A DNA stretch of 64,000 nt from Enchytraeus crypticus (GCA_905160935.1 CAJHZI010000664.1:1216501-1280500); one strand, 5' to 3'; counted from the first letter of the stretch, positions 23,125-35,715 are shown. Translations and numbers: made by a program. Notes: generated by a model not told the origin, from the sequence alone.

Positions 23125-23275
23125 TATAATGTATAGGCCTATATATATGTGCATATGTGCGTACTGCTGTAGACATGTATATAGCCTACAGGCCTATACA
23201 CATGTATATATATATTGTATAGTAAAAACAGTATGTACATGTTTATATATACATGTATGTAACGATATATCTAAT
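23125..23275. repeat. TACATGTATATA-rich low-complexity stretch
   Basis: Repeated TATACATGTATAT words and two GGCCTATA words. No gene. Confidence 0.6.
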
Positions 23276-23286
23276 GTGTACTCGTC

Positions 23287-23330
23287 ATCATCAGCATCTT
23301 CTCTCGAATCACAGTTTAACTAGGTTCGGG
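23287..23330 (-). mobile_element. SINE family B, 3' end fragment
   Basis: ATCATCAGCATCTTCTCTCGAATCACAGTTTAACTAGGTTCGGGAT-like phrase (plus strand) matches the tail end of 9764-9984. Confidence 0.7.
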
Positions 23331-23399
23331 ATTAACCATTTTTCTAGCAGTATGCATGTCTACTAATCTTACTAAATTCTAATGAGTTATAAGCTAAGG

Positions 23400-23520
23400 A
23401 CAAGTTTAGCATCAGTTTATTGTCTTGAAAGCGCATCAATGAAGGAGAGGGCACTGAAGTTGAACCCACAGCTATTGATTTGCAGCCGGACACCTAACCA
23501 ATCATGCTGCTGGCTCAGTC
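23400..23520 (-). mobile_element. tRNA-derived SINE, family A relative
   Basis: Minus strand: GGACTGAGCCAGCAGCATGA, an A-box-like TGATTGGTTAGG, a B-box-like GTGGGTTCAACTT, then TTCATTGATGCGCTTTCAAG corresponding to the family A body. Confidence 0.65.
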
Positions 23521-23934
23521 CGGAATTTTATTTTAACTAAATAATGATATTAAACAGAGCTTTCCAAAATAGTTTCAGACTCTTTTACATACATTGGAGT
23601 ACATGTATTTACTTTTAAATTTTCAAGGGGATTTATTTGCAACAGGAATATGAGTTATAATTCTTTTGATCGAAATTTCGCAGCAATCATCAAAATGCAC
23701 GCAATCCTGAAATTACCGAGAATTTTTATCGTGTATTGACTCGAACAAAGCTGAAAATTTATAGACACCTCACTCAAAATATATAGAAGCTGTAAGGGGA
23801 TCATATTTCTAACAATTTAGCACATGCATCAAATTCGGTAATTTGTCAACAATTCTAACCTTCATGAATTTGATTTTTAAGTATTAATCGATATTGAAAT
23901 TGTTTCCTAATATGTAAAATGTATTTGAAAGGCT

Positions 23935-24060
23935 TAGGCCCGATACGACGTCAGCTTTTCTGTCTCAATAGCACATCAGTGCCTGGCTGAGTCCTGTTTT
24001 AAATCCTGTGCCTACTCGTCCGCAGTACAAAACCTGACCGCCATACCACTGGCTCAGTTC
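23935..24060 (-). mobile_element. tRNA-derived SINE, family A relative
   Basis: Minus strand: AACTGAGCCAGTGGTATGGC, A-box-like TGGTATGGCGGTCAGG, B-box-like GGATTTAAAACAGG, then CACTGATGTGCTATTGAGAC and GCTGACGTCG. It lies 400 bp from another divergent copy in the same orientation. Confidence 0.68.
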
Positions 24061-24454
24061 TACATAACATAAACTAAAATTAAAGATAATTTTTTTATTT
24101 ATAATTAAAAGTTATACTTGAAGGAAGTAAATGCTTAGAAATGTGTGTCAAGTCCTTTCCAAAATGAAACAATTATAAGCTAAGTATGAATGAACTTGAA
24201 ACTTGTTCTTATCTAGAACTGATGACCTTGCAGCATTAGTTTTGTATTTAAGTATTGTTAGAAAAGTGCATAACCCGAGGGCAAATTCATTTCACCAAAT
24301 ACTTATAAAGTCTAACTTTTGCGTCGATTTTCGTAACTTAATAATCCGTAAGAAACAATCAGGTCTGGTCTTATCCTAGATCCTTGGTTTATTTTATAAA
24401 AGTCCTTTCAACTCTACTTTTAGCCGGTTTGATACAATTGACTGCTGATTTACT

Positions 24455-24585
24455 GTTTGTTATTTACTGCTTGTTATATACTCTTTGTTATTTGTTTGTT
24501 ATTTACTGTTTCTTATTGTTTATTATTTACTGTTATTATTTACTGTTTTGTTATTTACGGTTTGTTATTTACTATTTGCAATTAC
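24455..24585. repeat. 13-bp minisatellite (TTGTTATTTACTG)n
   Basis: About nine degenerate units. The hydrophobic frames across it are low-complexity artefacts. Confidence 0.85.
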
Positions 24586-25534
24586 AATATAATAAGCCGT
24601 CAATGTACCTTAAGCATAATCGTTACATTGAACAATTTTTATTCCGAAGCATGTATTGTACATGAATGTGCAGTAGACGACTGTAATACAGACAATCACT
24701 CTGTGCCATGAATGATTAATTACTACGCCACCTGAAAGCTCTAACCTGATTGATTTTTAAGCTATTTGCTCGCAGCATGCAAGTATCTGAACGACACGTC
24801 TCTCTGTAGATTACCTCTCTAGTGTTAAAACAACTGACACATCATGTGTCCATGTGTATATTGTCACTAACTGGGTAGGTAAAGGTTTTTTAAATAAATT
24901 TCAAACTGTTTATTTTTCTTACCTCAGCACAGATTATTACGAAACACACATGTTCTTAGGATAAATAAACAAAAATCAATATGAAGCTGGTTACCATGAA
25001 AATGGCTGACTTATGTTAGTTGTATATTGTGTGTGATTAATTATAGCCCGTAAAAGTAAGCACAAGTCAAGTTTACTAAGATTTCTACTAAACACTAAAT
25101 ATTTTAAAATCTAAAACCATTTCGCTGGAGCATGCCCTAGATCAGCAAGCTTAACTCTTCACAATGGCGAGGTTTCTGCTAAACATCAACTGACTTCAGA
25201 GAGAATCAATCACCTCTGAAGTGATTTGCCAGTTCATTACTCAATATTTATTTATAGAGCGCCTACGCTAGGTATACTGTTTATGTTTTACGTAAAGCGG
25301 TCGAAATAGCACAAATAAATAAAAATAATAAAATCGTAACTGAGAATATTCGTTAGGCGTATGCCATTTGCATTGTAATAAATCGATTTCTGGTATTTTA
25401 CAGTAGTTTTTACAGTATCAGCAAAGGAGAATTGTTTAATTAATAATTTCGATATGATATGATGTGGATTTCCTAATTATTTTCTAAATAGCGCAGTACG
25501 AATAATTCATGCAAAACCTCGCATCTCGCTGCAG

Positions 25535-25754
25535 TCCTGACATTGAAATGAAGCTGACAGAAATCTATCAGAGATATGTCGAAACTATTTTTAGATTTCT
25601 GCAGGAAAAACTTGATAATCGAACATTTGACAGAGCACTCATGCAAGTCTTTCAGTCAATTAAAAAACACAAAATGTTTGGAACTGTATCATTTTTGCAA
25701 AATTCTTACAAAGCTAGAAAATTAATTCAAACTATTTTACCAAAATATTAAGTT
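25535..25754 (+). CDS. Possible terminal exon of an unidentified helical protein
   Basis: A candidate 3' splice site (CTCGCATCTCGCTGCAG) ends at 25534. The open frame that follows starts PDIEMKLTEIYQRYVETIF and runs about 70 codons to TAA at 25749-25751. An AATAAA signal lies at about 25941. The peptide is charged, non-repetitive and predicted by eye to be helical (QEKLDNRTFDRALMQVFQSI). It could alternatively start at the ATG at 25509. No family recognised and no upstream exon found, so it may be a real last exon or a chance frame. Confidence 0.35.
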
Positions 25755-25957
25755 CAATTTATTTATAAATAATTTATTTATTTATTTATATATATTTATT
25801 CCTAATCTTGCAAATTAGATGTTCTTTCATGAATTCAAGTAAAAAAACTGTAATGCCGCAGTATCGTAAAATTACAGTACGATTTCTTATTCAATTTTTT
25901 AATTGTTTAAAAAAATTATAGATTGCTTTGTAAGAGAAAAATAAAGTATAACGGTAG

Positions 25958-25962
25958 TATAT

Positions 25963-25995
<33 letters not shown>

Positions 25996-26033
25996 ATATA
26001 TAGAATATAATATGTATATATATATATATATAT
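25958..26033. repeat. (TA)n microsatellite
   Basis: Pure and interrupted TA dinucleotides. Confidence 0.9.
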
Positions 26034-27059
26034 AATTAAATGACATTACATTAATTGTTCAACCTCTCTTGAATTTAGATCAGATCTTTAACGCAAAATA
26101 GCCTCCTCTTCTAACTAACAAATTTTCTAGTAAAATTATTAGTCAAATTCCTGTCAAAATTTAGCTTTATCAACTTCAAAAATAGATGTAATATCAACTC
26201 TTTTGATTGCTATTTAACGCTCGCCTGTTATTTTGTTCTACATGTTCAATGCCTGCCATTTACAATTTTAATTTAAACGTAATTTCCCCGTCAAAGGAAA
26301 AATATATCAAGATGACAAGTAGAAATTAGCCGACCATTATATACGTGTACAAAACAAGTATTACTATAACCACAGAAAAAGGCATTAAAATTTTAAAATT
26401 AGGCTCTATTAAAATGATAATAAAGGAATGAGGTTAAAAAATAGAATTATATGTTTGTTTTTGAACATGTAACTCTAATGTTGTAATTACTATGGTAAAA
26501 AAGGTTAATGTGCACGCAATTTCTTCATCACCTTTGAAAGCAATCATTTAAAAATGTAAATCTCAATTATTTAATATATTTAGTCAAATTCCTGTTAAAT
26601 TCGGGAACATTTAGACAAAATAAAAATAAAAATTTAACTATTTCGTAAATATCCACTAGCACAAGTACAGAATTGAGCGATAAAAGCTATGAAGACAAAA
26701 GCTCAGAAGCCATGACAGTGTTTTTATTCTGTAACTTTATGATAAATTGAGGGTACAATAGCAAACTAGAAGTAGAAACATAGTTGGAAGAGTGAGAGTG
26801 TGTACTGTGTCGACTGACAAGATGATGACTTATTATAGCTAGAAGTGTGCATTATTAGCTTGTTGTGGGTGTGAACCGCGAGAACTGCATTTGACTTATA
26901 TTTCCATAACGTAAGGGATGAAAACAAGAAAGATCTACATATAATATTTTAGTAATTTGAATGATCGTACAGAACCGAATTCTGGTATGTCTGAAGCATC
27001 GCATTAGTCCTTAATTCAGTGTTTTCTCCCCTTCTTAGCATATATTAATCCAAGCACAA
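26034..27059. other. Noncoding AT-rich region
   Basis: No gene. TTAGTCAAATTCCTGT occurs at about 26139 and again at about 26580. Confidence 0.45.
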
Positions 27060-27117
27060 TGACTTTTTGACTTTGGTAACCTTGGTTAACTTTGGTTAAT
27101 TTTGGTTAACTTTGGAT
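27060..27117. repeat. Short tandem repeat (TTTGGTTAAC)n
   Basis: Five imperfect units of 9-14 bp, directly beside a long hairpin. Confidence 0.8.
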
Positions 27118-27192
27118 AAACTTTAAAATAAGAAAAATACCGTGTCAATGTGACAGCCACAGTGACACGGTATATTTCATATCTTAAAGTTT
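27118..27192. repeat. Imperfect 30-bp inverted repeat (hairpin)
   Basis: Arms 27118-27147 and 27163-27192 share AAACTTTAA and ATACCGTGTCA at their ends, with a few mismatches in the middle. A 15-base loop contains GTGACAGCCAC. Size and shape resemble a microRNA precursor or small MITE. Confidence 0.85.
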
Positions 27193-27859
27193 GACCATTA
27201 AATCAGAATGTTGTTTTAAAACTCAAAGCCAATGCTAAAGTCAGATACATGCACAATAGCAAGTCAGTGACTGGGAGATCACTGTTTTATTTAAATAAAT
27301 AAATTATGTCGCCCCTCAATCAATTTTAAATTATATCCTGTCCCAGACAGTTGCGACGTCAATTGCGGTAATGATTTGTCCATGATCTTTCATCAAATAC
27401 CTAGACAGCAACAACAACATGACTGAAAGCCATCAACTGAAAAATGGCATGAATGATCGATACAGTCACAATGGCAATGTGAACTCTACTAGACCTGTAC
27501 CTCGATGACTACGCTTTTTTATTAGGCAAATGTCGAAAAAAGTTGTCCGTCCAAGAACCAGATCAGAATGCTTAAGGGCTTAACTCTTACCTATACGTTT
27601 ATGTGTTCAAAACTGAATTGATTAAAGCCAGAAGAAATTTGGTTAAATTGCATCTGTTTCAAACCATCTATTCAGTAATTTCTGATTTCATAAACCTTCG
27701 CAGTTTTGCAACGCCAAATTTTATAGTACTGTCATGGTCAGCTAGCAGTCTTCGAGAAGGATTTAATTGCAGGCTTAATCGCACATATGCTGTTGATAGT
27801 GCCAATTGATAGCGAAGAGAGCTGCCATAACTGATTAACCTTCCAGATTAATCATGTAT

Positions 27860-27958
27860 CTTAGTATATCCATTTGTTGTTGACTGACCTGAGTTTTGAA
27901 CCCAGGTCACTTGCTTCAAATGTGAACAATCCAACTGTTAAGTTATATCACCTCCCCA
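27860..27958 (-). mobile_element. tRNA-like SINE relic
   Basis: Minus strand: GGTGATATAACTTAACAGTTGG resembles an A-box and CTGGGTTCAAAACTCAGG a T-arm/B-box at the right spacing. Confidence 0.55.
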
Positions 27959-28551
27959 AAGGAAACATTTTCTATAGAAAGTACTCTATCGAGGCATTGA
28001 ATGGGATAACTGGAGCCTGACAAGTGGTACATGAGACAAGTGATCAAGAAATGATACACCTATTTCTAAATAAAAGAAATAGATAATAGTCTAATAATTA
28101 GATAATAATATAATATTAATTTTAAATTAATATTAATATTATTAATTTTAATAATATTAAAAATAATTACAGGAATACATTATAATAAACCTCAACTTTG
28201 AACAACTGTGAAAGGAAAATATCACTCCCTTAAGAACTGTTTGAGTGCTGTTGTCAAATGTAACCTATGCGGTTTAAATGCGATAGTTATATGCTTATTG
28301 CATTGACCTACGTGTCGAAATGCAGTGTATATTTTCCTTGAATTTTTTGCTTCTTTTGTTTCGCGTTTGCCTTTTTTTTATTGTTGTTCTGTATGTGATT
28401 TTGTTGCAAAAGTGGCGCAATAAAAGATATATATTAATAAAAAATATTATATTATTGAATTACAGATCTTGTCGATTTTATTTTGATTTAAGTACAGAGA
28501 TAATTATGACTCTGACTCTGGCATAAATCTCTCTCTCTCTCTCTTAGTGCA

Positions 28552-28565
28552 CTGCCTACTGGCAG
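28552..28565 (-). promoter_or_regulatory. LINE 3' terminal hairpin
   Basis: On the minus strand CTGCC-AGTA-GGCAG, with the ORF stop TAG straddling loop and stem. It is preserved exactly or nearly so in copies at 22420, 36177 and 55721 and resembled by 12615. Likely the template recognition structure for target-primed reverse transcription. Confidence 0.7.
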
Positions 28566-28921
28566 GTCCATGGTACATAACGCCTCCATTCTTCTCTGTC
28601 TACCGCCTTCCTCTTCATTTCCACATATGAGTGGGTCTTTAAATCATCTAACATACCTAATCTCTGCCTGCCCCTGCCTCTTTTTCCTTCTATTCTACCT
28701 TCTATGACCTCTTTTAATAGACCTTCCCCCTTATAATCTGTCCTATCCATCTCTTCTTCCTATTTCTTAATACATTTATCAACTGTCTATTTGTGCCAAC
28801 TCTCTCCAGGACTTCCTCATTTGTAACCTTTTGAGTCCAGCTAATCCTCTCCATTCTTCTCCAAACCCACATTTTCAATGCCTCCAGTTTTCTAATATCT
28901 TCCTTCCTTAAGGTCCATGTT

Positions 28922-29503
28922 TCACATCCATACAATAGCGTGGTCCAAACCAAAGTTTTCCACTATATTTATCTTTGTATCTTTCTTTAGACTTTTTGTT
29001 AATAGTTCTTTTCTATTACCAAAGGTCGCTTTTGCTTGTGCAATCCTACTGCATATTTCCGTCTCACATTTCCCATCATCGGTTATAGTATGACCCAAAT
29101 ATTTGAAACTCCTTACCTGTTCCAATTTCGTACCATTTATTGTGATATTAACTTCACCTTTATTATTGGACACTCTCATAACCTTGGTCTTTTGTATATT
29201 AATCCTCATGCCATATCTTAGGGCCGTATCATTCAGCTTATCCATTATCTTCTGCAATTCAATCTCGCTGCCCGCTACCATTCCTTGGTCATCTGCAAAT
29301 CGTACATCTTGTAACAAATTCCCTCCTACTTTTATTCCTTCTTCCAAGTCTTCCATGGCTTCCTCCATCATTGCCTTAGCGTAAATGTTAAATAGCAGCG
29401 GCGAAATACTACAACCTTGTCTTACTCCAAGTCGAATTTCACCTTCTTCTGAGTATTCCTGTTGGATTTTGATTACTGCTCTTTGATTCATGTACAAGTT
29501 CAA
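28922..29503 (-). pseudogene. Reverse transcriptase core of the RTE-like LINE
   Basis: A 193-residue open frame holding the palm: GVRQGCSISPLLFNIY near residue 27, FADDQGMVAG near 70, INIQKTKVMRVS near 99 and FKYLGHTITDDGKCE near 133. The preceding finger part lies in another frame at 29781-30113, so the polymerase is broken. Confidence 0.9.
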
Positions 29504-30670
29504 AATTAGTCATCTATCTCTTCAGTCAATTCCTATTATTTTTAAGATATTCATCATCGTTATCCAATCAATCCTGTCAAAGACCTTCTCGAAGACTACG
29601 AAGCATACAAAAACGTCATTTCCATATTCTAAGCTTCTTTCTCAAAGAACCCGCATTACTCCTATTGCTTCTCTTGTGCCGCATCCTTTCCTAAAACCAA
29701 ATTGTGTCTTGCTCATTATCATCTCTGCTTTGGACTGAATGCGATTATTATCTTTAATAAGATCTTCGATGCATGAGGTATTAAGCTGATTTTCTGTAAT
29801 CCGAACACTCCACAGCATTAGCTTTTTTGGGAATTTGAATCATCACTGACTTGGTAAAGTCGTCTGGACAAATACATGTACTGTACACTTCCATACATAC
29901 CTCCATTAACTTTTTGAGTGTTACTCCTTCCAACATTTTCAAGAATTCTGCTGGGATTTCATCTATTCCGGTTGCCTTCCCCTTTTTCATACTGTTAATT
30001 GCAGAATAAATTTCCTCCTTCATTAAATCGGGACCCCTTTTATCGTCTTCTATGATATTTTCTACTTCTATTTTAAAATCCTCTTGAACTGGTTTCCCAG
30101 TCTTATCATACAATTCCTCTACATATTCTCTTCATCTTCCTTTTACTTCTTCCAGCTCTGTCTTCAATTCCCCATCTTTACCCATTATACTAATGTTCTT
30201 TGCATCTCCTTTCTTTTTCTTATCGGTTCTTGTTAATATCCTGACTTCCTGGTATAATAGATCCGACCTCCCTCTTCTATCATATTCTGCTAAATCATCA
30301 CACTTTTCACTCCACCAATGATCTTTTGCTTTGTCTATAATTCTTCTAAATTCACTGTTTAAGCTTCTATATTTCCTTCGGCCATGACTGGTGTCAATAC
30401 TTTTCCATTTCCTAATTTCATCCATTTTGTCAAGCATCTCGCTTGTGATCCAAGGTTTTTAAGCTGTATTTGCTTTAAGAAAGCCATAAATTTCTTTTGC
30501 ACCTATTTTAATAGCTTCTTTTAGCTGACACCATCTTTTATTTACCTCTGTTCTTTCGTAGTCCTTCATTTCCTTAACTTTTCTTTCCACTGCTTCTTGA
30601 CGCCTTTTCTCTTTCAATCCGTTCAAATTCCATCTCTTACTGCTTTTCTTCTTAAGTATTTGTCATAAAT

Positions 30671-32940
30671 ATTTGCCAGTAAAACAGAGAGAAAACTTTT
30701 CCTCAGCTTCACGAAATCATTTCTAAATATGAATCAATATAAATATGAGAAATTACTGGCTTTAGATAACTTTCATTTAACGTGCTGTTATGTCTTATTT
30801 TACGAGGTCCACCTAGAGGGGTCTAGATAGAAAGCGGAACCTTAATGTCGGCTATCCTTCAGCCTTTCACCACCAAATGTACATATCTGAAATTTTGCCC
30901 CCATTCTTAAGCGTGGAAAGCATGTCTCAAAGCAATCTCGAATTCAAAACTGATAGCTCAAGATACGATACTTTAACAATTGCAAGGCGTAGGCGTTCCA
31001 AATAAATAATGAATAAACATGCCAAACATGACTGCCAAGTTCTCCGCTATAGTACATTTCGTGCTCTTTCCGTCGCTGATATGATTTCGAGACATAAATG
31101 ATTCTCAACTGGATTTTAGTACAAAACTCGATTCCTTATTGTCTGCATTTTAGAAAGGTCGAGATAATGAAGGTTTATACAGAGCAAAACAGTATGTGAT
31201 AAAACGTTTCAATAAGAAATATAATTCGTACATATAATTAATATGATTAGTATATTGGGTATATTAAGCAGTATTTCTAGTATGCTTTGCTTGGCTATAT
31301 TAACCCGGAAGATACCTCGACGACAATATAAACATATCACACCAGATAATAGATTTATTTCTTTACTTGCAATGGGGGTAATTGGTTACCAAGGGATATC
31401 CAGCTTAGCGCTATTAGACGGCTTCTGGACGACTTTCAACTTTTTCAAGTCGTTCATAGGGCTTATGAACTTTTAAATAACACATTTACATGTACTTAAT
31501 CGATGACGATTTTTGAAGCTACAGCGAAAAATAAGATGCTTTTAAAATTATTTTCAAAAAACTCCAACCAAACCTAACCGAAAGCACGAAGCTAATATAC
31601 ACCGGAGAATAAATTTAAATCTAGCCATAATGTAAATCTAATCGTAGATTAGATTCTAGCACTTTAGTCATCCATTGCTTCTGCATTTGGCTGTAATATT
31701 CTAACGTATCTATCATTCATTTTACAATACCAATGTTCAAGAGTACACGCTCCATGAACCTTCATTAATTAACGTTCAATATCGCTCACACTATACTAGG
31801 AGGTAAGATTTGATTTATATTCACTAAGGCCATCCACCATTTCGATCATTCTTCATTCCAGTGAAGCCACTAAACATCGAATAACCTTACGATGGATACG
31901 GGGATTAACTATCGCCCCGGATGTCTAATGGATTCTAAACAGTGTTAGATATCTTCGTGGATAAACATTGCGGAAAGTTTGAAATGTCGTTATTCTTAAA
32001 AATATTATCATTTGAATAAAGAAGAAACGTTGAGGCTCTTTAAAGTAACCCACTTCGTAACCTTACTTACTTATCGAAACCTTACTTACTTACGGATCTT
32101 ATCGAACTTTCATGTTTACTAAGGTAATTATTTAATCAGTATCAATTCAAAGTAGAGAAATACTTGCAAGCTTTCTCACTGATTTGTTTATATGACGGAT
32201 ACTATTTACTGCGCATTTAAGTTCTTATTTATATTGTAGCAGCTTGCCATTTAAATTTTATTATAATTTACATGAGACTTTTAAGACCGTAAGTAAATAT
32301 GACATTTTTAAAGATAAAAAATATACTTTATCAAGTAGAATTTAATTTATCATCTTTATAATTGTAAAATTATTAGATTTATTTTCAATTGTCTCTGATC
32401 AAATGGTGTCGCATTTAAAGATAATTTTAGATTCGATGCATTAACTTTCATTACTTATCGTTTAGAGACTGAAGTCAATTCAAATAAGTAAGTCAATCAA
32501 AGTATTAGTAACCATTTTAAAATAGAAACATTATTTGAATCGTATTTAAGAACATGCGACTTCTCCCATATATACATCCCAATCTACGTCGTATTCACTT
32601 TTAAAGCAACCCCGGCTTAAAATTTTTACCTCGTACTCTGACAACAGATTCCTCTGTAATGTACACCGAAGACTTTTTTCTAAGCCAGTCCTCGATCCCG
32701 GGAGAATTTGATTGATTGATAGATCACGTGACGCCCATCCGTATAATTCGAATAGAAGTCATGGCTTAAATTTTTATAGTAGCAGTATTATCTGCGCAGA
32801 CGATGGTTTTACAAGGCATCTGAGTTTTGACGTGTTAAGCAAGAAAGAATTAGTCGAGTGCAGTTTTTCAGGACAGAATAATAATTTGCAAATCCTCCGA
32901 AAGGATAATTGAGACAGTTGACGGACGGATTTCAAGATTC
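30671..32940. other. Noncoding region with one small hydrophobic frame
   Basis: A 77-codon frame at 31243-31476 (+) with two hydrophobic stretches has an ATG and stop but no family or splice support; not called. Duplicated words ACCTTACTTACTTA occur at 32060-32095. Confidence 0.4.
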
Positions 32941-32984
32941 AGGGATAAATTTATTTCTTCATACCGTCCTTGAATGAACTGGGA

Positions 32985-33075
32985 AAAATAGAGAGACAGA
33001 GAGAGAGAGAGAAATAGTGAAAGAGAGAGAGAGAGAGAGAGATGTAGAACGAGAAAGAGTCAGAGAGAAATAAGA
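32985..33075. repeat. (GA)n microsatellite
   Basis: GA run with AAAT interruptions, followed by AGAA-rich sequence. Confidence 0.88.
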
Positions 33076-33189
33076 GGATAGAAGCGAGAGAAAAATGTAA
33101 GATGAGAACGTGAAAGAAAATAAATGTAGGGTCTATATATAAACGTTTATATAACATGCTGTATGTAATCATATTATCCACATATACAT

Positions 33190-33208
33190 GTATATATAAT
33201 ATAATATG

Positions 33209-33242
<34 letters not shown>

Positions 33243-33277
33243 TATAATATATATAATGCATGTATAAGTGTACATAA

Positions 33278-33308
<31 letters not shown>

Positions 33309-33321
33309 CATATATATATAT

Positions 33322-33363
<42 letters not shown>

Positions 33364-33375
33364 GTATATATAGAG
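33190..33375. repeat. (TA)n microsatellite, long
   Basis: Several TA runs broken by CATA and GGATA, ending AGAGAGGGAGAGG. Confidence 0.93.
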
Positions 33376-33554
33376 AGGGAGAGGGGTTTTAGAGAAAATA
33401 TTTAAATTTACAAATCAATCAAGAAACGAAACAATTAGTCCATCAACTCGATTATTCAGTTAATCGTGTATTCGATAATATAAATATAAAGTCAATCAAT
33501 CTCTCCATAATGCAGTTATTTCAATCACTGTCTGACTGGCAATCTCACTGACTG

Positions 33555-33670
33555 ACTAAATGAAAGGATTGGTGAATGAATTAATAAATGTTGGATTAAA
33601 TGAATGAATGGATGAATGATTGAATCCATCAATATTCAATTAGTTGATCAATCAATCAATCTATCAATCA
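33555..33670. repeat. (AATG)n then (CAAT)n low-complexity
   Basis: AATGAATGGATGAATG on one side and CAATCAATCAATC on the other form a loose inverted arrangement around TCAATATTCAATTAGTTG. Confidence 0.7.
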
Positions 33671-34361
33671 ATAAAATCTGGTTATCAAATAAATTTCTAA
33701 ATCCATACAAATAAATTAAATATGTATTTCTAAAAGTAAAAGTTATACGAATAGGCCATTGCAATATCCGTGGCAGTGGAACGATCTAGATCTCTACAAA
33801 ATTTTATCTGAATAACAGTCAATTATAAGGTTCGAACTATAAGCATCTATCCGATCATGAATATTAATTAGTAAATGTATTGAGTAATTTTCATTCGAAG
33901 GAACTCCGTACTAGCCAAATATATGTAATATTTATCTACTTCTTAAGTTACATTATCTAAACCGATTTTGGGATTTCATTTATGATAATTTGGTAAATTC
34001 TAGTTAATAAAGTTTCTTGACTCTAATTTACTTCTGTTTTATTTGCAATGTCGAACAATACACATTAATTAAACATTAATTGAACATTAATTAAGTCACT
34101 CTTCTATCAATTGAATCACAAAAGATGTATAACATCTCGCTACAAATCTCTAGATTTTATGTTCCGGAATGAAGAAGAAAATTATTTTACAAAATTTAAG
34201 TGCCAACGAGACCTGATGTTTTGAATTATCCGGAAAGCCAAGTGTCAATCTTGGACGCTATATTGATTTGGTGGTTCATATAAATACATGTATATCCCCG
34301 CTGTATTATGGCCAAGTTTTCTCCTACAAACCGGTCATGTCTAAGGAAGACAGAAGTTAAG

Positions 34362-34368
34362 AGAGAGC

Positions 34369-34426
<58 letters not shown>

Positions 34427-34441
34427 GAGAGAGAGAGAGAG
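34362..34441. repeat. (GA)n microsatellite
   Basis: An 80-bp nearly pure GA run. No LINE or SINE end recognised beside it. Confidence 0.93.
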
Positions 34442-35227
34442 TGTATTGGTTAGAGCCATGATTAGAATAAATTGTAGATTTAGACAAATGTCTGATTAAA
34501 TTGACATTGGCTATGTCATTTTAACAAATGACATAATTACGACTTTACTTCACAATTAAGAATTTGTTCCACGCATCTACATTTTGAAAGCCGAATGGAA
34601 GCGGTATTCAAATTTGATTGAATTATAGAATAAAGTCATGTTACTGTAAATTTTTAAAAATAAATTTAATAATTGACGTTGATCATTAATAAGTTTGGTA
34701 AGGTTACAGAGTTAAGTAAAAGCTTTTATTCTGGGTTTTAAACCTCATCAAGAGAAATGGAAACTAATTTTATGAAATTACAGAAGAAACTGATAGATTT
34801 TGATGTTTGAGAAAAACCAAACCAAAATACGCAGGCCGACTAACGCCGACACTGAATTCGACTATGCTGACATTTCTATAAACATTTTACTTCTATCTTA
34901 GGTAACATGTTCATTGTGGAAAAGCTTTAAAGAATATGCAAAGAGAAGTGGCTTCGGCATAAAATATTCTAATTTATTGATGAAATAGCTGACACTTGTA
35001 TATTTAGCCCATTTTTGCATTTAATAGACCATATTGCTGAGCACTGGATAGATACGTGTATCATTAGTTACCAGACAGCAAGGACGCTGATACGTACATA
35101 TAGATGCTTTGAGAAAATATTTTGTAATATTGATACTCATCATATCTCAGCATTGCAGCCATTGACTCGAAAAATACCTCAACAGCAAGTTTATCAAAAA
35201 TATCCCTACTGGACTACGGCCAATGTA

Positions 35228-35330
35228 ATAATAATAATAATAAATGTTCAACGTCCGTTTCCTCATCCAGGGATGATGTCAGGGATGTACACCAGAATTT
35301 GTATCAGTTTAACCCAGGTATAAACAGTAG
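35228..35330 (-). mobile_element. SINE-like tail fragment after (AAT)n
   Basis: GTCCGTTTCCTCATCCAGGG and GATGATGTCAGGGATG after an (AAT)n run resemble family A tails and the phrase at 10835. Confidence 0.45.
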
Positions 35331-35390
35331 GGCCCATTTTAATATTTTTTGAAAATTAAATGGCATTCTTTGAAAAATTTTGATTTTGAG

Positions 35391-35445
35391 TTTCACTTTT
35401 GAGTGAGGAAACTGACGTTAACCTTAGCTTTATTAGCTTTATGAA
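35391..35445 (+). mobile_element. SINE family A, 3' tail fragment
   Basis: TTTTGAGTGAGGAAACTGACGTTAACC-like tail followed by TTAGCTTTATTAGCTTTA. Confidence 0.75.
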
Positions 35446-35715
35446 AAACATCTTAGAAAAATGTCGAAATCTTTTCAGTTAAATATAACTTCCAAGGTTT
35501 CGGCTCAATCAAGCCGTGACTGGGGAGATGTTAATCCTCGAGTCTGAGCAGAAAATATGATGAATGAGACGTTTAGCAGATGGCACTAGTTAAGTCCCAA
35601 CATTACACCGAGTGTTCACATTTCTGATACAAAAATACCCACGACTAAAATCCTTAATCGGTACAATGCAAACATGTTGTGGAAGTTTTACAAAATATCC
35701 GTCGTAGGTTTATGG

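Larger units (their letters stand above)
28522..30670 (-). mobile_element. RTE-like LINE, 2.1 kb, 5'-truncated, with TSD
   Basis: This is the longest LINE copy. CATAAAT flanks it at 28522-28528 and 30664-30670, a plausible target duplication. Minus-strand domains in order are a post-endonuclease linker (RRWNLNGLKEKRRQE-like, near 30640-30600), KPWIT.EMLDKMDEIRKWKS (30460-30400), KKGKATGIDEIPAEFLK (RT fingers), GVRQGCSISPLLFNIYAKAM, catalytic FADD in DVRFADDQGMVAG, and FKYLGHTI. The C-terminus reads YGCETWTLRKEDIR, RKKRWIGQIIRGK, then EGRIEGKRGRGRQRLGMLDD. Frame breaks near 28950, 29510-29780 and 30120 make it inactive. The stop codon (28556-28558) sits in the loop of the 3' hairpin, and the (GA)n tail is 28529-28545. 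The clade assignment (RTE-like rather than another non-LTR clade) is by motif memory only. Confidence 0.88.

Noticed and set aside
31243-31476. Small two-segment membrane protein
   Set aside because: An ATG-to-stop frame of 77 codons in AT-rich DNA is expected by chance; no homologue or splice signal recognised.
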